A stretch of 64,000 bases of DNA, taken from the NCBI RefSeq assembly GCF_050574275.1, contig NZ_CP192260.1, positions 1,302,001 to 1,366,000 on the forward strand, given 5' to 3'. Below, piece by piece: positions 55,031 to 62,938 of this stretch; the stretch's first letter is position 1, and each line of letters begins with the position of its first letter. Origin of the DNA: Virgibacillus_F flavescens (GTDB lineage: Bacteria; Bacillota; Bacilli; Bacillales; Amphibacillaceae). The translations under genes and the position numbers were made by a program. The notes beneath the pieces are model-generated. The model did not search any database and was not told the DNA's origin. It worked only from the letters and a program-made list of their open reading frames with translations.

Positions 55031-57133
55031 ATGATTTTGGATAAAAGACGTGCACATCTGTTATCCGTTATTCAACAATCGAGTAAACCGATTCATGCGA
55101 AACAATTGGTCGAAAAATTAGGGATTTCTCAACGGACCGTTTATTATGATTTGCAGCAAATTAATGATTGGCTCACTTCTCAGAAGCTTGAGCCAATAGA
55201 GAATATTCACGGGCAGGGTTATTGGTTATCGGATGCCTCGAAAGCGAAGATAAACCTGAAGGGATATCAGGTAGCTGAGGAGCAACTCTATCAATTCTCT
55301 GATAATGAACGCAAATTATTGATCATTGTAAAGTTATTAACAGAGGAATCAAATCTGACAATGAAATCCTTTATATCCGTAACCCAAATGAGCAGAGGTA
55401 CGATTGTTAAGGATTTACAAAAAGTAAAAGAACAACTAGAAGAACATAAATTACAGCTTGAATATTCCAGGTCAGACGGGTATCACGTGACCGGAGCAGA
55501 AGAGGATAAGCGAAAATTACTTTCCAATCTGCTGTCCACGATCATGTTAAATAAAGAATGGGTGACCATCCGAACCAAAATTTATAATATGCTAGGGCAG
55601 ATTCCTACAAGTGAAGAGGATTCTAAAATACCGGATCGCGAAAAAATTACGCAGTTAATCGTTAAAACGGAAAACGAACTTTTTCTTACGTTTACCGATG
55701 AAATGGTTGAGATGCTGGCATTGGAATTGCGGATAATTGTGAAAAGGGTAGTTGCTAAGCAATATGTAGAAATTGATGCGGAAGAGAAGATGGCGCTCGA
55801 GGAGACGCAACATTATCAGGCGGCTGAGATATTAATACAAAGGTTATCTGTTCTCTTTACTATTGAAATTCCGGAGAATGAAGTTAGCTTTTTAACGATG
55901 AACTTACTTGGTCTTAAGGTCCACCGAGATAATTTCAGCCAAGACTCAGAACGTGAAAAAACAGGGCTTCAACAAGTGATTCAGCGAATGATAGCTGATT
56001 TTCAGACGTATGCATGTGTCATTTTTGATGACAGAAAAGGTCTTGAAGTTAATCTTATGGCGCATATTAAGCCGATGTACTATCGCTTGAAATATAATGT
56101 AAAGACGTTGAACCACTTGGTGCCGAATATAAAGAAGAATTATCCGGAAATTTTTCATTTTACTAAACGAGTAATGATCCATATGGAGTACTATGTAGGC
56201 AGATCTGTTCCAGAAGAAGAAGTTGCTTATATCGCATTACACTTTGGCGGCTGGCTGCGCAGGGAAAATAAACAGGTCGATTATAAATTTCGAGCGATTA
56301 TTGTTTGTCAAAACGGAATTGGTACGTCCAATATGTTAAAGACACAACTTGAAAGCCTGGTAGCTGGGTTAGAAGTGGTCACGATTCAATCGTTACGTGA
56401 GTATCATTCGAATGTTATGGATGCGGATGTTATTTTTTCGACAAGTCGTATAAAAGAAAATGAAATACCGATTATCCATGTACCAGCTATATTATCCAAT
56501 ACGGATAAACAGCAAATTCTCCAAAAGGTAAACGAGCTGTTTAGGCAGGAATACGAGGAAAAAAGTGAAGTAGATAAGATGCTCAGCATTATCGGCAACT
56601 ATGCAACTGTTCATGATCCAAAAGGATTAAAACACGCTCTCCAGAATATGGGGAACGAGGACATAACTCACATAAAGGAGCTAAAGAAGCCAATGCTCAA
56701 AGAATTACTTACCGAAAAAACGATTCAATTAGAAGAACGTGTCTCCAATTGGGAGGAGGCAATTAAACTAGCAGCCCAACCATTACTAGCCGAACAGGTT
56801 ATCAAAGAAGGATATATAGAGGCAATGATTGATAATGTGAAAGATTTAGGTCCATATATTGTCATTGCGCCAAATATTGCGCTGCCGCACGCTCGTCCAG
56901 AAACTGGGGTTGAGCGAGTAGGGATGAGTTTATTGCGGTTAACAGAACCTGTTTATTTTTCAGATAAAGAAAAACACCGTGCGCAACTAATAATTGTATT
57001 AGCTGCCACTGATAATCAATCACATCTCAAAGCGTTGTCACAACTTACGGAAATGTTATCAAATGAAGAAAATGTTCAGCACTTAATAGATTCAAAAAAC
57101 AAACAAGATGTTCTGGCATTAATTAATCAGTAA
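55031..57133 (+). CDS. PRD-containing transcription regulator with PTS IIB and IIA domains (MtlR/UlaR/BglG type)
   Basis: ATG 55031 follows AAGGAGGG by seven bases and gives 700 residues. Domains in order: winged HTH (about 1-60, LGISQRTVYYDLQQIN), a second HTH (about 80-160), two PRDs (about 185-295 and 300-405, with HMEYYVGRSVPEEEVAYIALHFGGW), a GatB-type IIB domain with VCQNGIGTSNML, and a fructose/mannitol-type IIA domain with the phospho-His in ALPHARPE. It should activate the PTS genes just downstream, tuned by phosphorylation. Since no separate IIA gene follows, its IIA domain may also serve transport. Confidence 0.92.
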   Translation: MILDKRRAHLLSVIQQSSKPIHAKQLVEKLGISQRTVYYDLQQINDWLTSQKLEPIENIHGQGYWLSDASKAKINLKGYQVAEEQLYQFSDNERKLLIIVKLLTEESNLTMKSFISVTQMSRGTIVKDLQKVKEQLEEHKLQLEYSRSDGYHVTGAEEDKRKLLSNLLSTIMLNKEWVTIRTKIYNMLGQIPTSEEDSKIPDREKITQLIVKTENELFLTFTDEMVEMLALELRIIVKRVVAKQYVEIDAEEKMALEETQHYQAAEILIQRLSVLFTIEIPENEVSFLTMNLLGLKVHRDNFSQDSEREKTGLQQVIQRMIADFQTYACVIFDDRKGLEVNLMAHIKPMYYRLKYNVKTLNHLVPNIKKNYPEIFHFTKRVMIHMEYYVGRSVPEEEVAYIALHFGGWLRRENKQVDYKFRAIIVCQNGIGTSNMLKTQLESLVAGLEVVTIQSLREYHSNVMDADVIFSTSRIKENEIPIIHVPAILSNTDKQQILQKVNELFRQEYEEKSEVDKMLSIIGNYATVHDPKGLKHALQNMGNEDITHIKELKKPMLKELLTEKTIQLEERVSNWEEAIKLAAQPLLAEQVIKEGYIEAMIDNVKDLGPYIVIAPNIALPHARPETGVERVGMSLLRLTEPVYFSDKEKHRAQLIIVLAATDNQSHLKALSQLTEMLSNEENVQHLIDSKNKQDVLALINQ

Positions 57134-57152
57134 AAATCAGGAGGAATTTAAA

Positions 57153-57419
57153 ATGAAAAAAGTACTAGTTGTATGTGGAAATGGATTAGGAAGCAGTATG
57201 ATCGTGGAAATGAATGTGAAAGCAATTCTTAAGGATATGGGGAAAGATGCGGAGGTTTCGCATACCGATTTATCAACTGCTAAGACTGAATCAGCTGATT
57301 TGTATTTGGGTGCTGAGGATATTGTCGAGCATTTAGAAGATGGTACTAGAAATATTGCAAAGCTTCAAAACATAATGGATAAAAAAGAACTTCGGGAGAC
57401 GCTTGAAAAGAATTTTTAA
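57153..57419 (+). CDS. ulaB: PTS ascorbate-type IIB component
   Basis: 88 residues after CAGGAGG, 19 bases behind the regulator gene. The phospho-Cys lies in VVCGNGLGSSMIVEMNV, the IIB loop of the lactose/ascorbate group. Length is normal. It passes phosphate to the sugar in the IIC protein encoded next. Substrate is from family similarity only. Confidence 0.88.
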   Translation: MKKVLVVCGNGLGSSMIVEMNVKAILKDMGKDAEVSHTDLSTAKTESADLYLGAEDIVEHLEDGTRNIAKLQNIMDKKELRETLEKNF

Positions 57420-57440
57420 TAAGACGAAGGAGGGATAGCG

Positions 57441-58808
57441 ATGATTGACTTAATCATGAAAGATATTTTAGGAACTCCGGCGATTTTAGTAGGTCTGTTT
57501 GCTTTATTCGGTCTACTATTTCAAAAGAAAAACATTGCAGACGTTATTTCAGGTACACTAAAAACAATAATGGGCTTTGTTATTCTTGGCGCCGGTGCGG
57601 CGGTAATTGTTCAATCACTTGGACAGTTCAGCAGCATGTTCAACGAAGCTTTCGCAATTGACGGAGTTATTCCTAACAATGAAGCAATTGTAGCACTGTC
57701 GCAGGAAGCTTTTGGAACGGAAACAGCGATGATTATGCTGTTCGGTATGGTTGTAAATATTGTATTAGCAAGGTTCACGCCATTTAAGTATATATTTTTA
57801 ACAGGGCATCATACGATGTTTATGGCATGCTTAATCGCGGTTATCTTGACTACTGGCGGTATTACTGGATTAACGATGGTCATTCTTGGATCCATTATTC
57901 TTGGATCGTTAATGGTATTATCTCCTGCAATGCTCCAGCCATTTACAAGAAAAATTACAGGATCAGATGATTTTGCCGTTGGACACTTTGGTTCTGTAGG
58001 GTATCTTGTTTCCGCATTAGTAGGAAAAGCTGTAGGTAAAAACTCGAAATCAACAGAAGAAATTAAAGTTCCTAAGTCACTCGGCTTTTTACGTGACACA
58101 TCTGTAGCAGTTTCATTAACAATGGTCATTCTGTTCTTTGTTGTCGCTGCATTTGCTGGACCGGCTTTTGTTCAATCCGAATTAAGTGGAGGGCAGAACT
58201 TTCTTGTCTTCGCATTTATGCAAGGTTTAACTTTCGCAGCTGGGGTTTATATAATTCTCGCTGGTGTACGGATGTTATTAGGGGAAATTGTCCCAGCGTT
58301 TAAAGGTATCGCTGATAAAGTTGTGCCAAATGCAAAACCAGCACTAGATTGCCCGGCGATATTTCCGTTCGCAGGTAACGCTGTAATTATTGGCTTCCTG
58401 TTTAGCTTTATAGCTGGATTAATTAGTATGTTTTTCCTTCCTTTATTAGGACTTAAAGTTATTGTGCCAGGATTAGTGCCACACTTCTTTACTGGTGCGG
58501 CTGCTGGGGTATTTGGGAATGCAACTGGTGGGCGCAGAGGAGCAATATTTGGCGCGATGGCTAATGGTGCCCTAATTAGTTTCCTTCCAGCATTATTGTT
58601 ACCAGTATTGGGGTCATTAGGATTCGAAGGTACGACATTTGGAGACGCAGACTTCGGAGCAGTAGGAATTGTGCTCGGGAACTTAATCCGATTAGTAGAA
58701 TCTAATGCGCTAGTAACTGGCTTGATATTGGTTATACTTGGTGGACTATTCGCGATAGGGTGGAAAGCAAGTTCGAAAATTACGAAGGACGAATCAGAAG
58801 TAGCATAG
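57441..58808 (+). CDS. ulaA: PTS ascorbate-type IIC permease (UlaA/SgaT-like)
   Basis: 455 residues after AAGGAGGG. Start MIDLIMKDILGTPAILVGLFALFGLLFQKKNIADVISGTLKTIMGF is characteristic of UlaA/SgaT. About 11-12 membrane helices; GNATGGRRGAIFGAMANG near 360 is a conserved loop. It imports L-ascorbate or a related acid sugar with phosphorylation. No ascorbate catabolic genes are in the window. The stop codon overlaps the first bases of a REP-like element. Confidence 0.9.
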   Translation: MIDLIMKDILGTPAILVGLFALFGLLFQKKNIADVISGTLKTIMGFVILGAGAAVIVQSLGQFSSMFNEAFAIDGVIPNNEAIVALSQEAFGTETAMIMLFGMVVNIVLARFTPFKYIFLTGHHTMFMACLIAVILTTGGITGLTMVILGSIILGSLMVLSPAMLQPFTRKITGSDDFAVGHFGSVGYLVSALVGKAVGKNSKSTEEIKVPKSLGFLRDTSVAVSLTMVILFFVVAAFAGPAFVQSELSGGQNFLVFAFMQGLTFAAGVYIILAGVRMLLGEIVPAFKGIADKVVPNAKPALDCPAIFPFAGNAVIIGFLFSFIAGLISMFFLPLLGLKVIVPGLVPHFFTGAAAGVFGNATGGRRGAIFGAMANGALISFLPALLLPVLGSLGFEGTTFGDADFGAVGIVLGNLIRLVESNALVTGLILVILGGLFAIGWKASSKITKDESEVA

Positions 58809-58880
58809 AGGGACAAGGGGGACGGTTCTTCTGTCCCGCCCGCTGGGGCGAGACAGAAGAACCGTCCCTCTGTCCCTCTA
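58807..58880. repeat. REP-like palindrome, full element 2
   Basis: AGAGGGACA begins in the stop codon of the IIC gene. GACGGTTCTTCTGTC (58821-58835) and GACAGAAGAACCGTC (58852-58866) are the inner arms, with a G+C-rich loop between and GGGACA-type ends outside. Same core as element 1. Confidence 0.9.
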
Positions 58881-58886
58881 GACTAA

Positions 58887-58936
58887 ACAAAGAACCTACA
58901 CATGCTTTAAATAGCTTGTGTAGGTTTCTTTGTTTT
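58887..58936. terminator. Terminator between the PTS operon and the minus-strand C39 gene
   Basis: CCTACACA and TGTGTAGG lie in nearly complementary arms (58887-58905 and 58913-58932), with A-rich sequence on the left and T-rich on the right, so it can serve both directions. Confidence 0.78.
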
Positions 58937-58947
58937 ATTTTTGAATT

Positions 58948-58974
58948 GGGACAGAAGAACCGTCCCTGTGTCCC
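58948..58974 (+). repeat. REP-like half element 3
   Basis: GGGACAGAAGAACCGTCCC plus TGTGTCCC ends exactly where the minus-strand C39 gene ends. Only one arm of the full element is present. Confidence 0.88.
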
Positions 58975-61617
58975 TTATCTGACGATTAGGGCTTTTCTGC
59001 CTAGGTCGTTGAATACTGGATCCATTGTTGATTTGTGGACGGATCGTTCTAGTGACCATCCTACTGTATCTACGTAATGGTACTCGTTATTATCAAATCC
59101 GGATAATGCAATTACGTGGTATTCAGATGGTGCTTTTAATGTACCGTTATAGTACCAGTCCCAATTAACACGCTTGAAGTTATAAACCACCCATACAAGT
59201 ACTGGGTTTCCCTTTTTAAGCTCTGCCTGAATTTGGCTGTGGGATATACCGTTAACAACCTCACTATTAGGTCGGTATTTTTTTGCTGTGCTAATCAGAC
59301 CTTCTGGATAAATTAAGTTAGGGTGTCGCTGACCGTCGACATATTGGCCTTTCGACGGGTCTCCCACATATCCTTTGTATGGATCGTTTGAGCGGGGAAC
59401 CTCTGCTACTAATGAGTTTCTTTGTAAATTTTCGCCTTTAAAGTTTAGAGATTCATTCAGTGATACAATTGCGCATCCCCATGGGTAACTTGGCGAACCA
59501 GTGTTTTGCATAATCTTTGGCAGATAGAGGTGCATATCCGCAACATGGTTCCAGTGATTGCCATATTTAGTTCCACTGTCAAATGTATATGTGCCAATTG
59601 TATTCTGAGAATATTGTTCCTTTAAGTAAGCCTTTTGCATATAGCCATAATCACTAAGATTAATGTAGAATTTAACGTTTGCCGATCGGTTGCTCATTGT
59701 CGTCTTCGGGTAATATTCAAAAGCCCGAATGATAGAGAATGAATTATTTCGGCGGGTTAACGAGTTCGTCATATACCCGCTTTCATCGTAGTTATACATA
59801 TATCTTACTTTTGGCCCCTGGCTACCGTAATGAGCATTATCGTAGTACGTATAGCTTGTTTTCAAGTTCCTGGAATGAGGGTACCTTTCGATTGCGGATG
59901 AAATTTCTCCGTTATTTTTCAGGTAAAAAATATACTGAATGTTTATTCCGCGCTCATGATAAGAAGTATTGTTGTAATATTCATATCTTCTCAGTACATC
60001 TTTCGTGTTCTTCTCTCTTTTGGTAGCCACGGTAAGTTCTTCCTGGCTGTTCAAATCATAAATATACTCAATGTTCGATCCGTGATCACCGTAAACTGTG
60101 TTTGGATAATAATCGTATCGAGAAATAAAATCACGTGTGCCTTCTTCTCTCATACTAGCTTGATAGACATACCCAGCGCTGTTGAGATCGAAAACAAATT
60201 TAATTTTTGATCCATGTGCGCCATACTCAGCTCCCGGATAATATTGGTACCAGTTCGTCGTATCCCTGGTTCCTTTTTCGCGTTTAGCTGCTTGGTAGAT
60301 ATGCCCTGCACTATTTAGTTCAAAAACGTATTTAATGCTTGATCCGTGATCACCGTAAACAGCATTCGGATAATACTGATACCAGGAAACAATATCCTGC
60401 GAACCTTTTTCGCGTTGAGACGCTTCTACTACATATTTTCCGTTTTTAATATCAAAAACATATTTGATGTTATCCGCATGGTTGCCAAATTTAGTGCCTG
60501 AATAATATTGGTACCAGTTGGTAATAACTCCTGTCCCTTGCGCGCGTTTGGTAGCTTGGTAGATATTTCCGGAATCATTTATATCAAAAGCGTATTTGAT
60601 GCTCGAACCATGTTCACCGTAAACGCTATTTGGATAATACTGATACTTACCAGTGATATCCTGCGAACCTTTTTCATGTTCTGTGGCTTCTGCTACATAT
60701 TTTTCATTTTCAATGTCAAAAACATATTTGATATTTGCGCCATGTTTTCCGAATTCTGTACCTGGGTAATATTCGTACTGCTTGTTCACTTGCTGCGAAT
60801 CGCGATCATGCCCGGTAGCACTGTGTACAAAACCTTCCGAATTAATATGGAAGATGTATTTCACTGAACTAGCTTGATTTTCGTAGCTTGTGCCCGAGAA
60901 ATATTGCTTGTATGAAACTGTTACACCGTTTTGATCCATATGCTGTGAATAATCGATTGTATTATCGCTATTTATGTAGAAAATATTTTTTAGATTCTCG
61001 GCAGCAGTCTCTACTGTTGTGTTTGGAAAATATTCCATTACTTTTACAACTTTTTCATTTGAGAAAACTTCCGCATAAATAATATGTTTATTTTCATCTA
61101 GGTAATATTTTGTATTATCTATTTGAACTTCTTTATCGTTTGAAGAAGCTGCTGACTTGGTTGTTGATTCTTGTTCCTCCTGTTTCGTATCAGTAGGTGA
61201 ATCCTCTTTTTTTGGATTGTCAGTTGTTTCGGTTTCCGAGTCCGTTGTATCTTCACCTTCAGGCGTATCTTCAGGCTTCTCCGGATCTGGTTGCTTATCT
61301 TCTTCTTTTGATACTTCATCGTCAACCGGATCTTTTACTGGATCTTCCAGCTCAGTATCTTTTTTATCGTCTTCGGTTGTTTCTTCTTCTTTTGTATCAG
61401 TTGTGGATGGATCTTCTGTTGGATTGTCCTCATTAAGCGTGTCACCCTGATCCTCTGTTTTTTCACCATCTTCATTGTCTTCTTTGGTTTGGTCTGTTTC
61501 CTGTGTATTCGTATCATCCTTGTTTGTGTCTACCTGTCCCTCAGCGTTAGCAACAATACCTAACTGGGATGAGACCATTACAAAAACGATCAACAAAACT
61601 AAAAGTCTTTTAGTCAT
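58975..61617 (-). CDS. Secreted repeat protein with C-terminal C39-like cysteine peptidase domain
   Basis: 880 residues from ATG 61617. A signal peptide ends near VANAEG. Residues about 26-155 are a low-complexity acidic linker rich in Glu, Asp, Thr and Lys. About 12 units of roughly 44 residues follow (about 160-690), with a pattern of Y-Y-Y-P, YG.HG, IKYVFD and a basic end. The C-terminal 190 residues have Cys715 in YPWGCAIVSLNE and His834 in EYHVIALSGFD, as in C39-like (peptidase_C39_2) domains; a Gln upstream (MQN) may complete the site. No wall anchor of the CWB2, LysM or LPxTG type is seen. Function unknown; a secreted peptidase or toxin-like delivery role is possible. Confidence 0.85.
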   Translation of the reverse strand: MTKRLLVLLIVFVMVSSQLGIVANAEGQVDTNKDDTNTQETDQTKEDNEDGEKTEDQGDTLNEDNPTEDPSTTDTKEEETTEDDKKDTELEDPVKDPVDDEVSKEEDKQPDPEKPEDTPEGEDTTDSETETTDNPKKEDSPTDTKQEEQESTTKSAASSNDKEVQIDNTKYYLDENKHIIYAEVFSNEKVVKVMEYFPNTTVETAAENLKNIFYINSDNTIDYSQHMDQNGVTVSYKQYFSGTSYENQASSVKYIFHINSEGFVHSATGHDRDSQQVNKQYEYYPGTEFGKHGANIKYVFDIENEKYVAEATEHEKGSQDITGKYQYYPNSVYGEHGSSIKYAFDINDSGNIYQATKRAQGTGVITNWYQYYSGTKFGNHADNIKYVFDIKNGKYVVEASQREKGSQDIVSWYQYYPNAVYGDHGSSIKYVFELNSAGHIYQAAKREKGTRDTTNWYQYYPGAEYGAHGSKIKFVFDLNSAGYVYQASMREEGTRDFISRYDYYPNTVYGDHGSNIEYIYDLNSQEELTVATKREKNTKDVLRRYEYYNNTSYHERGINIQYIFYLKNNGEISSAIERYPHSRNLKTSYTYYDNAHYGSQGPKVRYMYNYDESGYMTNSLTRRNNSFSIIRAFEYYPKTTMSNRSANVKFYINLSDYGYMQKAYLKEQYSQNTIGTYTFDSGTKYGNHWNHVADMHLYLPKIMQNTGSPSYPWGCAIVSLNESLNFKGENLQRNSLVAEVPRSNDPYKGYVGDPSKGQYVDGQRHPNLIYPEGLISTAKKYRPNSEVVNGISHSQIQAELKKGNPVLVWVVYNFKRVNWDWYYNGTLKAPSEYHVIALSGFDNNEYHYVDTVGWSLERSVHKSTMDPVFNDLGRKALIVR

Positions 61618-61732
61618 TTAATTCTCCTCTCAACTCTAATAGTAATCCGTCTACTATTTTACTATAGTTCGAGAACCATTCATAGAAAATTTTGGTTTTT
61701 CAGCGCTAAATGTCGAAAATTGAGACAAATGG

Positions 61733-61759
61733 GGGACAGAAGAACCGTCCCTTTGTCCC
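61733..61759 (+). repeat. REP-like half element 4
   Basis: GGGACAGAAGAACCGTCCC followed by TTTGTCCC, the same arm as in element 1, in the gap between the divergent C39 and oxidoreductase genes. Confidence 0.9.
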
Positions 61760-61826
61760 AATCCTAACGTTAGCGTAGCGATGTGAAAAAGTTGTATAGT
61801 TGTATTTAAAGGAAAGGATGATTTTA

Positions 61827-62831
61827 GTGCAACAGCAAATAAAACTCGTAAAAAGACCAGTGGGTACTCCGGTAAAGGAAGACTTTGAATTTGCACAGGT
61901 GCCGATTAGTGAGCCAGCTGAAGGTGAAGTGCTTATTCGGACCAACTACATTTCTGTTGATCCATATTTAAGAGGCAGAATGAATGATGTGAAATCCTAT
62001 ATACCGCCATTCGAGCTGGATGCAGCAATCTCCAGTGGTGTTGTAGGTCAAGTAATGGAATCAAAATCATCGAGCTTTGAGAAAGGCGATATCGTAACTG
62101 GTATGCTTGGCTGGCAGGAATATTCGGTTGCGAAAGAGTCTGAGGTACGAAAAATCGATACGAAACTTGCGCCGGCATCTGCTTATTTGAGTGCGTTAGG
62201 GATGACTGGCTTAACCGCATATTTTGGACTGCTGGACATCGGGCAGCCAAAAGAAGGTGAAACGGTTGTGGTTTCTGGAGCGGCAGGTGCCGTTGGTTCC
62301 GTTGTAGGACAAATCGCAAAAATTAAAGGTGCACGAGTCGTTGGAATTGCGGGATCGGCTGAGAAAACAACTTTTCTAACAAATGAATTAGGATTCGATG
62401 CGGCGATCAATTATAAGACGCAGGATATTCCAACCGCATTGAGTGAAGCATGTCCGAATGGAATTGATGTCTACTATGAAAATGTTGGCGGTGAAATCGG
62501 TGATGCCGTTCTTCCGCTACTGAACAAATTTGCGCGTATCCCTGTGTGTGGAGCGATTTCTTCCTACAATAACAAGGAAGCTGATATTGGATTACGTGTC
62601 CAAGGCTACTTGATTAAATCGAGCGCTTTAATGAAAGGTTTCACAGTCGGTGATTATTCTTCTCGTTTCCAAGAAGGTTCTGAAGCGTTAGCTGGATGGC
62701 TGCGGGAAGGAAAAATACAGTACGAGGAAACAATCACAGATGGGTTTGATCATACGATTGATGCTTTTCTTGACCTGTTCAAAGGTGCAAACTTAGGGAA
62801 AGCGATTGTGAAAGTATCTGATATAGAATAG
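61827..62831 (+). CDS. NADP-dependent MDR-family oxidoreductase (YfmJ/CurA-like)
   Basis: I prefer GTG 61827, eight bases after AAAGGA, giving 334 residues; ATG 61818 is close and possible. Marks of the zinc-free double-bond reductase branch are VDPYLRGRMND, the nucleotide loop VSGAAGAVGSVVGQIAK, and VYYENVGGEIGDAVLPLLN. It would reduce alkenals or enones with NADPH in the cytoplasm. It stands alone, with a terminator behind, and has no visible link to the surface genes. Confidence 0.92.
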   Translation: MQQQIKLVKRPVGTPVKEDFEFAQVPISEPAEGEVLIRTNYISVDPYLRGRMNDVKSYIPPFELDAAISSGVVGQVMESKSSSFEKGDIVTGMLGWQEYSVAKESEVRKIDTKLAPASAYLSALGMTGLTAYFGLLDIGQPKEGETVVVSGAAGAVGSVVGQIAKIKGARVVGIAGSAEKTTFLTNELGFDAAINYKTQDIPTALSEACPNGIDVYYENVGGEIGDAVLPLLNKFARIPVCGAISSYNNKEADIGLRVQGYLIKSSALMKGFTVGDYSSRFQEGSEALAGWLREGKIQYEETITDGFDHTIDAFLDLFKGANLGKAIVKVSDIE

Positions 62832-62837
62832 AAGAAG

Positions 62838-62872
62838 GGTGCGGTTCCGTGATGGGGCCGCACCTTTTTTTT
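62838..62872 (+). terminator. Terminator after the oxidoreductase gene
   Basis: GGTGCGG (62838-62844) pairs with CCGCACC (62858-62864), followed by eight T. Confidence 0.9.
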
Positions 62873-62938
62873 ATTAATTGATCGAATGATTCGTAATTTA
62901 AAGTATTGGGTGCCGTCCTGAACATGGTGGTTAATCGG

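Noticed and set aside
58760..59077. 105-codon plus-strand frame
   Set aside because: It covers the end of the IIC gene, a REP-like element, a terminator and the end of the opposite gene; no conserved motif.
61157..61450. Ser-rich plus-strand frame
   Set aside because: It is the complement of the acidic low-complexity linker in the C39 protein and its Ser/Val-rich content follows from that.
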